Assembly (NCBI GenBank): GCA_030544215.1
Contig: JARZZO010000009.1
Span: 52,633,129-52,697,128 of the forward strand
Direction: 5' to 3'
DNA: 64,000 nt
Source: Zantedeschia hybrid cultivar
Taxonomy: Eukaryota > Streptophyta > Magnoliopsida > Alismatales > Araceae
The translations under genes were made by a program, and so were the position numbers. The notes beneath the pieces are model-generated. The model made no database searches, was not told the origin of the DNA, and saw only the letters and a program-made list of their open reading frames with translations. Every line of letters starts with the position of its first letter. The stretch's first letter is position 1. Positions 23,609 to 36,243 of this stretch are shown piece after piece.

Positions 23609-25254
23609 TGTTAGTATTAGGTGGTCTAAAAGCCAATCCGATACTATGCATTATTCAGTTTATTAATAAATGGCATTAATTCATTGTGTGTAATTAATTC
23701 GATCTATGTTTATCGTATCACGATGAAGTCCATGAATATGTGCAACAATCATCGGATTATGCTGAGATCACAATTACGGGACCGAAGACTTATAAACACA
23801 TGTTCTTAATTATTTCTAGTTGGAGAATGTTTGAGAAGGACATCAAACATCCGGATAGACTAGTACAGGTTTCTTCAGTCCATATGATGAGGGTGACTGA
23901 TCCTATAAGTCACTTATGTGGAGACACTATGCTGGACCTATAGGTGCTCATTAGGGAATGAGTTCACTGAACTGATCCGACTATGAATCACTTGATGGTA
24001 TATACCTCACTATTAACCAGCTCGATTCTTTTGTCTCGGTTGTGTAGATGATCCTTGGACTAGAGACACCGAAGATACCTTGTTGATACATCTCTGAGCA
24101 TTGACATTGACTATGAATCGCTTGATGGTATATACCTCATTGTTAACCAACTCGATTCTTTTGTCTCGGTTGCGTAGATGATCCTTGGACTAGAGACACC
24201 AAAGATACCTTGTTGATACATCTCTGAGCTTTGACATTGACTAACGAATCCTTAGCCATAGGTTATCAATAAGTCAAATGATTGGATTCAGAGAAATGCC
24301 CTCGAAGGTAATTGTGTGTTCAATATAGGATCATCCACTCTCGGTATTATGAGAGAGAATATTCTGGGAAAGATGCGCTTAAGTCCCTGGCCAGGGAGGA
24401 CTCTGTATCAGATAAAGAATTATCCGATATAAATTAGCGGCATCTCATTCAAGTGATTCGACTTGCTAGGGTTTAACAGTAAACCATACCCTAGGTCGAA
24501 TCGGGAACATTAGGATGAAGGATTATATCCGCGCACTAATCGATGACAAAATGGTTCCTATAGAGGGTTGCGATAACCCCAATGCTATCCAGGATCACGC
24601 GATGTTGCTTGGCATCCAACGTGATCGGAAGCTCGTCCGAATTTACTGTCGGACATTAAATTCAACTGATTAATTGATATAAGGATATTAATTAATTCAG
24701 TGGGTCCGTAAAGAGTTACTGGGCTTAATGGGCCATTAACTGGACTGGTATTTGGGCCTAGAGGGTCATACGTAAAAGGTTTTCAAGTCGATGGATTATT
24801 TGACAAGATTTTGGATAAGTGTGGGTTTTTATGAAAAACCGCAAATACACTTATTATAAAAGAACGGCTGCTAGGTCGGGGGCCAACAACCTTGACCTAG
24901 CCGCCGCCCTCTCTCTCTCCTGGGAACCCCTCTCGAGGCCGGCCCCCTGGAGGATCTGCTTCGGCTCCCGATAGCTCCGCTTCTCATACGACGGGAGTTT
25001 CCGAATCCGCATGTCGCGGCAGATTACGCGCAGCCAGACTGGATCCGCAGACGCTGCACCGAGCTAGGAGGCGAGGACGATCTATCGCGAGGAGAACTGC
25101 ATGGATACCGCTAGAGGCCGGGCACCTGCGCGGCTTGCGGCATTGCTCCGATTTACCACTTTAAGTTTTTGTTGATCGAAACGGGACAGATCTGATCCCG
25201 AATATAATTTTATCCACTGCGTTTTGGTTGGATCCGGACACAGACAACCCAACA
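23609..25254 (+). repeat. 3' LTR of E4 (Copia LTR B1)
   Basis: Starts TGTTAGTATTAGG directly after a polypurine tract (AAAGTGGGAGAT, 23597-23608) and ends ACCCAACA. TATAAAA lies at 24855-24861. It contains an internal 130-bp tandem duplication and, near its right end at about 25150, lacks some 50 bp present in related LTRs. Confidence 0.84.
23979..24238 (+). repeat. 130-bp tandem duplication inside LTR B1
   Basis: The block starting 'gactatgaatc' at 23979 repeats from 24109 with a few differences (for example 'aatcacttgatgg' against 'aatcgcttgatgg'). The related LTR at 34517 has only one copy, so the duplication is private to this LTR. Confidence 0.8.
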
Positions 25255-26073
25255 TAAACCATACCCTAGGTCGATTCGGGAACATTGAACGGATGAAGGA
25301 TTATATCCGCGCGGTAACCGTTGATAGAAAGGTTCCTATAGTGGGTTACATAAACCCCAATGCCTTCAGAGATCATATAATGTTGCTTGGCACCCAACAT
25401 GATCATAAGCCCGTCCGAATTTATTGTGGGACATTAAATTTAACTGATTAATTAATATAAGGATATTAATTAATTCAATGGATCTGTAAGAGGTTACTAG
25501 ACTTAATGGGCCATTAGCTGGACTAGTATTTGGGCCTAGAGGGTCACACGCAAATGGTTTTCAAGTTGGTGGATTTTTCGACGGGATTTCAGATAAGTGT
25601 GAAAAAATTGCAACACAATTATTATAAAAGTCTGGGGCGAGGTCAGGGGCCAGCAACCCTGACCTCGCCGCCCCTCTCTCTCTTTCCTCTGTCTCTGGTG
25701 CCTCCCTCCTCTGGCCGGCTCCGGGAGACTCCGCTCCGACTCCCGCCTGCTTCGTCTTCCCGTTCGACGGAAATTTGAATCCACATGTCGCAGAGAGTCA
25801 CACGCAGCCAGACGAGATCCACGGACGTTGTTGCGAGCGAGGAAGCGAGGATGATCCACCAAGAGGAAGACTGCGTAGATACCGCTAGAGGCCGGGCACT
25901 TGCGCGGCTTGTGGCATCGTACCGAGGGAACTGAACGAACGTGGATTCAAATCCGTGCAAGGTAAATGTGATTTATCGCTTTTAATTTAGTTGATCGAAA
26001 TGGGACGGATCCGATCCCGAATATTATTTTATCTGCTGCGTTCTGGTCAGATCCGGACACAGCGAACCTAACA
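25255..26073 (+). repeat. Partial B-type Copia LTR abutting B1
   Basis: From 'taaaccataccctagg' to 'gaacctaaca' this matches the second half of LTR B1 (from about 24482). It is joined head-to-tail to the end of B1 with no internal sequence between them. TATAAAA-like sequence occurs near 25621-25628. Likely a product of recombination between LTRs. The frames here are not genes. Confidence 0.8.
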
Positions 26074-26769
26074 GGTGGAACCTCCTCCACGTGCAGCAAC
26101 GCTACCACGAAGCTCCTCTCGCTCCACCCTCCAAGCACATACGTAGAATGCCCCAAACTGACCACGTTCTCTCTCCCAACTGCTCTCCAACTCTCTCTAT
26201 AGCTTATGGACGCACTAAAGGGTCTGGGACGCATAGGGGGATTACTTATAGGCCTCTAGGTTGAGTTCTAAGCATAGAAGAATCCCTCACAAAAGGAAAG
26301 ACATGGGTTTGAGTTGGACTAGGTTAATGATTTAAATCGCGTCAACTCGACTTGACGCATTTCAAAAACCTAAATCACATCACTATTAGGTGCATGTTTC
26401 AGCTCTCTAGCTATGGTTCATTAATGGGTCGATTTATGGGTACTAATGGGCCTCTAATGGGTTCTAATGGGCTCCTAACACCTCACGTGTTATACCCTCT
26501 CCCCTTTAAAGAAAATTCATCATTGAATTTCATAAATAAATTACCAAACAACATTTAAACAATTCAATTACTAACCAAGTCAAAGTGTTATCGTGTCATC
26601 TCGAACTTGTGCCTTCTTTGCCATTCTCAACCATGTCCATGCCTTCTCAAGTTAAAGCAAAAACTCATGTAGGGGCTCTCATTCTAGTCGGTGTAGTTGC
26701 TGGTGCATTCTTCATCTTGGGGCAATCCTTGATCCGCTATCCTGCTTTGCCGCATCTAAAGTACTTTCT
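26074..26769 (-). mobile_element. Probable 3' end of a minus-strand chromovirus-like Gypsy (E5)
   Basis: No coding domain is recognisable. On the minus strand, 'aatgatgaattttctttaa' followed by a GGGGAGAGGG purine tract (about 26492-26512) and then TATAACACGTGAGG resembles the end of chromovirus pol, polypurine tract and LTR start; the LTR would occupy roughly 26074-26490. Short 'taatggg' repeats occur at 26423-26475. The orientation agrees with the gag fragment at 33822-34516, and both pieces flank the Athila-like element E6. The link is inference. Confidence 0.45.
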
Positions 26770-28374
26770 TGTTGATAATTACGTATTTTTGTGCATTAAC
26801 TAGATAAATTTCTATAATGCACTAATAATTTCATGTGAAAAATTATATGGAATGATAGATAATTTAGTGCTCTTTCCAAGGCCATCAACTTGGTGAAATT
26901 ATGAGTTAAAAATGTCTTCATTTAATGTGAGAAAATGAGTATCAGTGCATTTGTGTAAATTTTATCCTTAGTAGGGATTTCATTACAATTTTGGTGTCGG
27001 GGGCATAGTGTCGGGGGAACAGGGTCTAAATTTTAATTGTTTATGTACAGAAATACTCTAGGAGCTATGCAAGAAAGACGAGGGCAAGACTGTCATTTGG
27101 AGGACAGGAGGAAACCCTAGGGGGCATCTCTATCACCTCTTTCTCCTTCCCAACTGCCGACCCCTTCCCTCTTTCCCTCTCTCCCACTTTCCCTATTTCT
27201 CTATCTTCTCTTTTTTCTCTCCCCCACTCTCTTAAAAAGCCCAAAAAGTGGATGGCCCTAGGGGGTCTAGACCTTTCTCTCTTGTAGGCTCTCTCTCTTC
27301 CCTACTATCTTTTTCTCTCTTCTTCTCTCTCTCTCCCTTGACCCGAGCCTGTCATATCTCTGTATTTTCTCTTTTCTCTCTCTTCCTTTCTCTCTCTCTA
27401 CTTTTTTCTCTCTCCTATTCACTCTTTATCTCTCTCCCTGCTTCTCTCTCTCCTTTCCCCCTCTCTATCTTTCTCCTCTCTCTTTCTCTCGACCGCCAGT
27501 AGTAATTGTTGCCCCCCTACAAAACATGTAGGGGCACCACCTCATCGCCTATGCCAAGGGGACAGGAAGCCTGCCACCTCTACGCCCTATATGCGGTGCC
27601 CCCTAGCCCTCCTCGCTACCCCACCGTGCTACGCGGTACCCGCAGGTGCTGTCCTACCTAAGTTGCTATACTCTACATGTGTCATACGACGCGATCTGCC
27701 ATCGTCTGCTGCTCGTGGCGCACTATGCCCTTTGTTGAACCTTCTTTGCTATGCCTTTATCGAGCCCGCCTCCCTCTGCTATTCTTCTTCCCTATTTCTT
27801 TATTATTTTTATTTTTTATTCTTGGCTTTGCCAATCTCATTCTATTGCTTTTGGTAGTTACCTTATACATCTCCATGTGTTAGTTTATTGGGTGATGTAT
27901 TTTTTAAGACTCGTTGTAATCTTTTTTTTTAATTAAAACACTAGTAGTCAAATCATTACTCTTTGTTCACTGTGTAGTTATTTTTATTGCTTTTCTAGAC
28001 CTAGGTTATTTAGTTATATTTGCGTGATCTTGTTTGATTCTATTATTTATTTGGGTGCATTCTTAGAGCATGTTTTAAGTCTTGCAGCTAATTTCTTTCA
28101 AGTGTTCAATAGTTGTCAAACCTTAGAGTAGGTAGGTCAATTAATGCAAATCTCAAAATTTAAATCCACTCGCTTTTAAAATCCTTCTCTTTCAATATTT
28201 TAATTAAAACTCTAAGGTTTTCAAAGGATAAAAACTAGTTCCTCATGGGATCGACTCGGTTCTCATCATTTAACTACTTTCAAATCAATTGTGAGAATAG
28301 ACTTATAAGATTGGTTGCCGTGAGCTTTTAGTTAAAACTAATTGATCAACTCATGAGATCAATTGTGCATATCA
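26770..28374 (+). repeat. 5' LTR of E6
   Basis: Begins near TGTTGATAATTACG and ends GTGCATATCA. It includes a CT-rich stretch (about 27130-27490) that generates Ser/Leu/Phe-rich open frames of no significance. The left boundary is approximate, since the first bases differ from the other LTR. Confidence 0.72.
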
Positions 28375-28379
28375 ATTTT

Positions 28380-28397
28380 TGGCGCCATTGCCAAATA
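28380..28397 (+). other. Primer-binding site of E6
   Basis: TGGCGCCATTGCC five bases after the LTR end. The 12-13 bp match the Athila-type PBS except for one A in place of G. Confidence 0.7.
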
Positions 28398-31300
28398 ATT
28401 AGATTTTTAGTTTTGATAATTTTGGATTCATTGTACATATTCATACTAACATTTTTTTATTTATTTTGTAGGTACATAAAGAGAAAAATAAATAAATGTG
28501 GAGACTAGAAAAAGAAATAAAAATCTTCCCCCCTAGTGAGTTCGTTCCAGCTTGCTTTTCTTTTTAATTTTTCTTTTTAGTTAATTTCCTAACATAGTTA
28601 AGTTTCCATTAATTAAAAAAATCAGAAAAAATCTAAAAAATAAAAATGTTTAGGTCATGCATCATTTAGGAGTGCATTTAGTAGTTAGATTTCCTTTTCT
28701 TTTATAGTTTCCATTTTGTTAAAGATTGCGGGGGATAAGGTGAGATTTTTAACTTTTTCAATATCATGTTCATGCATTCGTATGGTTACATAGAACCCTT
28801 TGTTTGAATTGGTTGTTCACATATTTTAACGACAAGCCCATTAACAAGATAAGGTAGATATTTCATCACCCTTCCTTGGCCTCATGACAACCATCCCCTG
28901 TACTCTTGCACTAACCCAAGCCCGATAAAATCAAGTAGAAATTGAATTTAGGATTCACAGTGGATTTGGGCCTAGCTTGAGCCTGCTATCACCTTTGGAG
29001 ATCAGTGTTTAAGGCTAGTAGTTAAATGGCAAACGCCTAAGTGGGTTAATTGTTATTTAATTAGGTCCGTTGAGAATAGGTCACTACCACACCTCTTACC
29101 TGGCCGGTTGACAACTATGAGGGTAGACTAAGGTTAGACGTAGGTTAAATTGTGAGAAATGCATCATTTAGGTTAGTTCAACCATAGGTGTCTTAAGATT
29201 AATTGTGTGCTAACTTGCTTGTATAAAAACAAATGGTAGACCTGAATGAACTAGTTTCCTATCCCATGTCCAAATTCTTTCACATCTCACATTTCACCCT
29301 CTTCTTATCAAGAGAATTGCTGCATGTAGGTCAGTTCAACCAATTATGATAATGATTACCCAATTGTGGCGTAGTTACCCTCTTTGACCTAAGAGCAAGC
29401 CCAAATTGGCCAAGGGTTCACCAGACCAAAATACAACCCATGTCTAAACTTTTACAATTCGAGTTGGGGAGCCTATCCTAATATTTCTTAGGAATTTCAA
29501 TAGGCTCAGGCCCAAAGTCCACCTGATCAAAATTTTCATGATTTGGCCCAATACCCACACAAATTCCATGCTCTCGCACATGAGAGAGGACAATCGGCTT
29601 ATTCTCTGCCCACATACCCTCCACTTGACATTCAATCAGATTATTCTTTACACTCTTATCCTCAACAATCGGATCTTCAGCCAATGTATCCTCCATCAAA
29701 CCAACAAGAGGATCATTTCATGCAGCTCCAATGACTGATGTTGGCCCAACAAGAATCCTTCAATAAAATGGCGACATATGTAGATCAATCAATTGAAGCG
29801 GCACTAAAGAGTGAACCAGATCAATTGCCTAGCCAACCCAATACCAACCTTGAAAACTCATTCCCTAGTTGTGACCAATATCTTGGCCTATATGTTCAAC
29901 CCATAATCTCTCACCCCGAGGATGCCCATATCCTTTTTTATTTATAAATATGAGGAGATTCATAAGGATTCATGCAAGGAGGAATTAGGAAGAGCTAGCA
30001 CCAGTCAAGATTAGCTCAATTATACACCTCCACAACAGACAAATTAATGTGAGAAGGAACAAATCGTGCAACTTGATCAAGTAGTCAAGGCCCATCAACA
30101 ATTCCTAAATAGACTACATGCCCAATTAGACCAATATCTAGTTGCAATGGAAGAGGAGCCATGACCAACATTTAGTAAGCCCTTACACCCTATGTTTAAT
30201 CATTCTCTTGATTGTTACCAATAAGTTGACCTTCATATTTCATCATAAGCCACCTAGATAGAAGATATCCATGATATATCTGATCCAAGTTGGGGGGTTA
30301 TTGGAGATGTATCTCAGGAAGATCTAGGCGAAGCTAGTGTGAATCAAGATGAAAATATGATTAAGGCTGATCATTATGAGAACTCCAAACCTATAGTCAT
30401 TATGGAGAATTGTTTTGAAGAAGATAGCAATGTGAAAGAAAAAGGGCATGAAGATATTGAGGAACCAACTAATCTTAATGAAAGGATAGACAATAGGAAC
30501 CTTAGTGATCTACTAATCTTTGATGAAATTGAGAGCCATGCTTCCAATCAAGCTTCAATAGAAACTGGGTAGGGCTAGTGATCCCATTTTTTGGGCCTTG
30601 GATCATATGTGAACTTGAACTCCATAGCAAACCACATGGGATGTATTTAATGATCAATTCATCAAGCAACCTTGTGGCATGTTTGATGACCCCTTCCTTA
30701 CGGTGGACACTTCCCCATCCTTCTTCGAGTTCTTCTTAAGTCATCTACCTCTGCCTCACTTCCATCTGGGCAAGCTACTTCAGCTGTAATGTGTGAAAAC
30801 ACATGAACTGGTCTTTGAACCTCTGGATATTCAATAGCATGTTCACATTTCGTCTGACTGAAGATGTTAAACTTAGTGCTTATTAGGAGGCAACCCAACA
30901 TTTTAGGATAATGTAGTAATTTGTCTCTTCATTTTCCTTTTAGGTGTCAATAATTCAGGCAGTAGTTGGCTTTGGCGTACTATGGATGCAAACCCCCAAT
31001 GTCTCAGGTTGTTTCTTTCCCTGCCATTTCTTTTGGTTCCTATGGTTGCACAGTTTTGTCACATTTTGCATGTGCCATTAGGGACAAAGGCATTTATGTT
31101 GGGGAGAAAAAATCATGTTGGTTTCATGTAAAATCTTTCAAAAATTATGCTCAAATGTTTTGAAAACTTATGCTAACAAATTTTCAAAATTTTTACATTT
31201 TCGCATCCCAATTGAACTTTCATTCATGATGCTTCATTAAAGGAGTCCTAGATAAAACAGTTGTAAGCTAGTTAGTTAGTTAAAGTCTTAAAAGTTCAAA

Positions 31301-32053
31301 GTATCCCCCTAGGCAAAGAGCTACGGTAAGAAAGAATTTCATACACACATGCAACTTGGGGTGAGTGGAAGACCCTAAAAGTATAGAGTTGTTAGAATTG
31401 GTCCAAAGGGTAGGACTACCTTCTCTTTTTTATTTTTGATTGAATGAAAGGAAGGTCGGGATTTCTAATAGGGGACCAACTCACTCAGCACCCTAAAGAG
31501 ATAGTCATCTCAAAAGGGACAATTGTAAGCATGAAAACCAAATGTCAAATGGCAAATATGTTTTGAAAGAGCCAAAGGAAAGTGGGTGGTAAAAAGTACG
31601 CATCCCTCTTTGGAACCGTAAAGAGGTGGTAAAAAGTAAGCACTCTCAATGGCAAAAAATGCAACTAAATGAAAAAGTCACGCTAAGTTAGAAGTCTCTT
31701 GTACCAAAATAAGACCAAGTTCTAAAAAGTGTTGAGTCGAGACGAGAACTGAAAAGTGATCCTTACCGACTGATTGAGAGTCTTCTTTCTCTCTTCTCTT
31801 CCCTTGGTAGCTCTACCCCAAAGGTCAACAAAGGTGTGGATATACCGAAAAACATAGAAATGAACTCTAAGAGTACTAGTTTTTATGCACAATCACCTAT
31901 CGCGACTCCAAGCATAGTTGGGGAAATATGAACTTTAGTTGAATTGACTAGCCGCCATTGTTTGTGGAAGATAACCTTAAAATGAAATTTATTTTTCTAC
32001 AGCTCATAGTAGTCCTATTCATTGTTTACATTGCTAAGAGACTAGCAATGAAT
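28398..32053 (+). pseudogene. E6 internal region with gag remnants
   Basis: No intact gene. At about 29540-29950 the plus strand encodes gag-like fragments: PPSNQQEDHFMQLQ, then a stop, then LAQQESFNKMATYVDQSIEAALKSEP. Another open stretch at 30339-30572 is acidic (DENMIKADHYENSKPIVIMENCFEED) and of unknown meaning. Elsewhere there are only AT-rich stretches and short frames. The 3' part (about 30900-32050) is untranslated sequence before the polypurine tract. Confidence 0.55.
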
Positions 32054-32064
32054 AAGTTGGGGGG

Positions 32065-32897
32065 TGTAAAAATTACGTATTTTTATGGATTTAATGGGAA
32101 AACTTGTGCATTACACTCATGATTTTATATGTAAAATTATATAGAATGATAGATAATTCAATGCTCTTTCCAACAAACACCAACTTGGTAAAATTCTAAG
32201 TTAAAAACATTATCATTCCATGTGAAAAACTGAGTGTTAGTGCATTTAGGTAAATTTCATCCTTAGTAGGGACTTTATTGCAATTCTAATGTTCGGGGGC
32301 ATAGTGTGAATATGAGAACATTCATGAGCATTAATATAAACACTTAAATATATGGTTGTGCAAATTTCTAGTCCATACACATAATTTCATATTTCACAGG
32401 GACTAATTATAATTGTTTATGTAGGGATACATCGAGAGTTACGTCCGAAAGACAAAGGCAAGACTGTCATTTGGAGGATAGGGGGAAACCCCTGGGGGAA
32501 TCTCTATCACCTCTTTCTCCTTCCCAGCCGCCAGCTCCTTCCCACTTTCCCTCTCTCCCACTTTCCCTATTTCTCTCTCTTCCCTTTTCTCTCTCCCCCA
32601 TTCTCTTAAAAAGCCGAAAAAGTGGCCGCCCTAGGGGGTCTTCGCCTCTCTTCCCATACACTCTCTCTCTCTCTCTCTTCCCTGCTATTTATTTCTCTCT
32701 TCTTATCTCTCTCTCTCTCTCTCCCTTGACTCGAGTCGTCCATCTCTCCCTGTTTTCCCTTTTCTCCCTCTTCCTTTCTCTCTCTCTGCTTTTCTCTCTC
32801 TCTGCTTTTCTCTCTCTCCTATTCTCTCTTTATCTCTCTCCCTGCTTCTCTCTCTCTCCTATAGACTCTCTCTGTTTTCCTTTTCTCTCTCTCCTGT

Positions 32898-32941
<44 letters not shown>

Positions 32942-33821
32942 ATCTTTCTCTCGACCACCAGTAGCAATGACATGGCACCCTTGCAAAACATGTAGAGAAC
33001 CACCACGTCGCCCATGCCAAGGGGGAGGGAAGCTCGCCACCTTTGCGTCCTATACGTGGCTCCCCTTGGCCTGCCACACAGCTCCATTGTGCCATGTAGC
33101 ACCTGCAGGTGCCATCCCACCTCAGCTATCGTACCCTGCATGTGCTGCGCGGCACGATCTACTGTCGTCCACCACCCACGGCACACTGTGCCCTCTACTG
33201 AACTTGTGTTGCTATGCCTCCAACGAGCCTATCTGCCTCTATTGTTGTTCTTCCCTTTTTTATATTTTTTTCTTCTTCGCTTTGTCAATCTTGTTCTTGC
33301 ACTTCTGGTAGTTATTTTATTTTTTTCTAGGTGCTAGTTTATTGGGTGATGTATTTTTTCAGACACATTGTAGTCTTTTCTTTATTGCAACACTAGTAGT
33401 CAAATTGTTACTCTTTGTTCTCTATGTAGTTATTTCTATTGCTTTTCTAGACCTAGGTTATTTAGTTATATTAGCATGATCTCGCTTGATTCTGTTATTT
33501 ATTTAGGTATGTTCTTAGAGCATGTTTAAGTGTTGCAATTAATTTCTTTCCAGTGTTCAATTCGTTCTCTAACTTTAGAGTTTATATTGATTAGAATAGA
33601 TAGGTCAATTAGTGCAAATCTCATAATTTAAATCCACTTGCTTTGCAAATCCTTCTCTTTTAATATTTTAACTACAACTCTAAGGTTTTCAAAAGCTAAA
33701 AGCTAGTTCCTAGTGGGATCGACTCGGTTCACATCATTTAACTACTTTCAAATCAATTGTGAGACCGATTTGTGAGATTGGTTACCATAAGCATTTAACG
33801 ACACTTATCGCATGCATATCA
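32065..33821 (+). repeat. 3' LTR of E6
   Basis: Starts TGTAAAAATTACG directly after the polypurine tract and ends TGCATATCA. Compared with the 5' LTR it is about 150 bp longer, mainly through a CT-rich tract. Related ends (GAT(T)GGTT(A/G)CC...) confirm homology. Confidence 0.75.
32510..32945 (+). repeat. CT-rich low-complexity tract with (TC)n microsatellite
   Basis: Pyrimidine-rich stretch dominated by TCTC and CCCT runs, including an almost pure (TC)n run at about 32898-32937. The long frames on both strands here (Leu/Ser-rich on plus, Arg/Glu-rich on minus) are artefacts of the repeat. Confidence 0.85.
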
Positions 33822-34516
33822 CATGCTGCCCATAGGGCACTATGTACCTCTATGCACCCTTCTACATAGACTACAAGCAGCTCTGGTTGGAGCATCTCTT
33901 ATAGCAAGCGGTGTCATAGTCTTCGCTAGGCTCTCCTCGCGGATCTCTTGTGGCTTCGATTGCTTCCTCTTTGATGATCCTTACTCTTTCATTGCCGTCT
34001 TGTGCCCTTTAAGAAAGATCTCGTGTTTAGCTTCTTTCCTACTGGCCTTTTCCATTACTTTCTCCATTGTGGCAAACCTATGGGCCGCATGTTTCATCCT
34101 TATGATCGACTTCACCCCATCAGGAACTTCTACATCTTCCACCTCTTGTCAGTGCACATATAGGGTGCAAACTATGCCAACTCCAAGAACTTCGCTTCAT
34201 ACTTTAGAACACCTATTTTCCCTTGGGTCAAACTCAAGAACTCCTGAACCATCCAATCTTGAACATGAGGAGGAAAGAACTTCGCTTAAAAGGCCGTCAG
34301 GAAATCCTACCGAGAAATCTCCAACTCTACGTCAGCAAACTTTGTCCTCAGCATTGAGGTCCACCACACATGCGCTCTCTTTTGTAGTATATAACTAGCC
34401 AGGCTCACCTTATCATTCTTAGGGCACCTAATCGCCAAAAATATCTTCTCAATCTTTCCTATCCAACTCTTTGCCATCGTAGCACCGCTCTCCCCTTTAA
34501 AGGAAGGCGGACCCAT
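33822..34516 (-). pseudogene. Gypsy gag remnant of E5, minus strand
   Basis: The minus strand from 34516 reads PPSFKGESGATMAKSWIGKI, EKIFLAIRCPKNDKVSLASY and ILQKRAHVWWTSML, the Gypsy gag core. It continues in another frame with KFFPPHVQDWMVQEFLSLTQ and GKIGVLKYEAKF, after which stops accumulate. The upstream start is cut off by the Copia LTR at 34517. The 191-codon plus-strand frame at 33823-34398 is the antisense of this gag and is rejected as a gene. Confidence 0.78.
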
Positions 34517-36061
34517 ACGGATACTATGTAATATTCAGTTTATTAATATAATGACATAATTTCATTGTGTATTTAATTCGATCTTTGTTTACCGTATCAC
34601 GATGAAGTCCATGAACATGTGTAATGGTCTTAGGATTATGATGAGATCATAATTACGGGATTGAAGGCTTGTAAACACGTCCTCAATTGTTCCTAGTCAG
34701 AGGATGTTTGAGAAAGACATCAAACATCCAGATAGACTAGTACAAGTTTCTTCAGCTCAGATGATGAAGATGACTGATCCTATAAGTCACTTGTGTGGAG
34801 ACACTATGTTGGACCTGTATGTGCTCATTGGTGAATGAGTTCAATGAACTAATCTGACTATGAATCACTGGATGGTAGCTACCTAACTGTTAACCAACTC
34901 GATTCTTTTGTCACGGTTGCGTGGATGGTCCTTGGACCTCAGACACCAAGGATACCTTGTTGGTAGGTCTCTGAGCTTTGACCTTGATTAACGAATCCCT
35001 AACCATGGGTTATCTATAAGTCAAGTGATCCAGTTCAGGGAAACGTACTCGAAGGTAATTGTGTGGTCAATATGGGATCATCCGTTCTCAGTAATAGGAG
35101 AGAGAATATTCCAGAAATGATGCGCTTAAGTCTTTGGCCAGGGCGGACTCTATATCAGATAAAGAGTTCTCTAATATAGATTAGCGGCATGTGATTCAAG
35201 TGAAACGCCGGCTAGGGTTTAACAGTAAACCATACCCTAGGTCAATTCGGGAACATTGCACGAAAGAAGGATTATATCCGCACGATAACCGATGACGAAA
35301 AGGTTCCCATAGTGGGTTGCATAAACCCCAATGCCTTCCGAGATCACGCGGTGTTGCTCGGCATCCAACATGATCAGAAGCCCGTCCGAATTTATTGTGG
35401 GACATTAAATTCGGTTGGTTAATTAATGTAAAGTTATTAATTAATTCAGTGGGTCCGTAAAGAGTTATTGGACTTAATGGGCCATTAACTAGACTGGTAT
35501 TTGGGCCTAGAGGGTCACACGCAAAAGGTTTTCAAGTCGATGGATATTTTGATGGGGTTTCAGATAAGTGTGGGTTTTTCTAAAAAATTGCAAAACCACT
35601 TATTATAAAAGAAATGCTTCGCGCATTAGGGCCAGCAACCCAGAGCTGACCTAGTCGCCCCGCTCTCTCTCCTCTCTCTCTCTCTCTCGGGTGTCCCCCC
35701 CTCAGAGGCCGGCCCCCCGGAGGCTCCGCTCCAACTCCCACCCGCTCCGCTTCGCGTCCGACGGGAAATTCAAAACTGCATGTCGCGGAGAATTACGTGC
35801 AACCAGACGGTATCTGCGGACGTCGCATCGAGCGAGGAAGCTAGGACGATGCATCAAGAGGAAGACCGCGTGGATACCTCTAGAGGTCGGGCACCTGCGT
35901 GGCTTGCGGCATCACACCAACGGAACTGGAGGAATGTAGATTCGAATCCACGCAAGGTGAAGAATCGTTCTCCCTATCTGATTAGTTTCTGCGAAATGGC
36001 ATGGATCCGAAAAATCATTTTCTGCTATGTTTTGTTCGGATCCGACACAGCAAACCCAATA
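34517..36061 (+). repeat. 5' LTR of Copia E7 (B-type, 5'-truncated)
   Basis: From 'atactatgtaatattcag' this aligns with LTR B1 starting about 38 bp inside it; the initial TGTTAGTATTAGG is missing. TATAAAA lies at 35604-35610. It ends ACCCAATA at 36061 and is followed by a mutated PBS (TGGAATCACAGTCAGG). Confidence 0.8.
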
Positions 36062-36243
36062 GTGGAATCACAGTCAGGTTCCATTGTGTTCTTCGCCGTT
36101 TCGGTCTCCAAATTGATGGTTTTATAATTTATTCTATGCATGGTATTGATTTTAACTGCTTGAACCTTGTTCATTAGATGAACACAGTTAATTAATAGTT
36201 AATTACTGCATTAAAATCAGATTTTTCTGTGTGCATTTTTGTG

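Larger units (their letters stand above)
20036..25254 (+). mobile_element. Copia element E4 (polyprotein remnant plus 3' LTR)
   Basis: Right-hand part of a Ty1/Copia element: gag from its interior, protease, integrase, RT and RNase H in the Copia order, then polypurine tract and 3' LTR. Its 5' LTR and the first part of gag are separated from it by the E3 insertion and lie outside the window. Most domains remain in one frame with stop codons; a frame change occurs between RT and RNase H. Confidence 0.85.
26770..33821 (+). mobile_element. Athila-like non-autonomous Gypsy element (E6)
   Basis: Two related LTRs (26770-28374 and 32065-33821) enclose about 3.7 kb. The PBS begins TGGCGCCATTGCC at 28380, close to the TGGCGCCGTTGCC site used by Athila-type elements. 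The polypurine tract AAGTTGGGGGG lies at 32054-32064. Near 30867-30900 is a 'taaacttagtgcttattagg'-then-GAGGCAACCCAAC block that is widespread in Athila-like elements. No RT, RNase H or integrase can be recognised, so the copy is non-autonomous. I could not find matching target duplications. Confidence 0.72.

Noticed and set aside
26585..26803. 72-codon ORF with a hydrophobic stretch (VGALILVGVVAGAFFILG)
   Set aside because: Short, no recognised domain, and runs across the junction of two transposon remnants.
32471..32899. Leu/Ser-rich ORF resembling a multi-pass membrane protein
   Set aside because: Product of a CT-rich low-complexity tract; the other strand gives an equally long Arg/Glu-rich frame.
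33823..34398. 191-codon plus-strand ORF that could pass for a host membrane protein
   Set aside because: The opposite strand encodes recognisable Gypsy gag (WIGKIEKIF, SLTQGKIGVLKYEAKF), so this frame is its antisense shadow.
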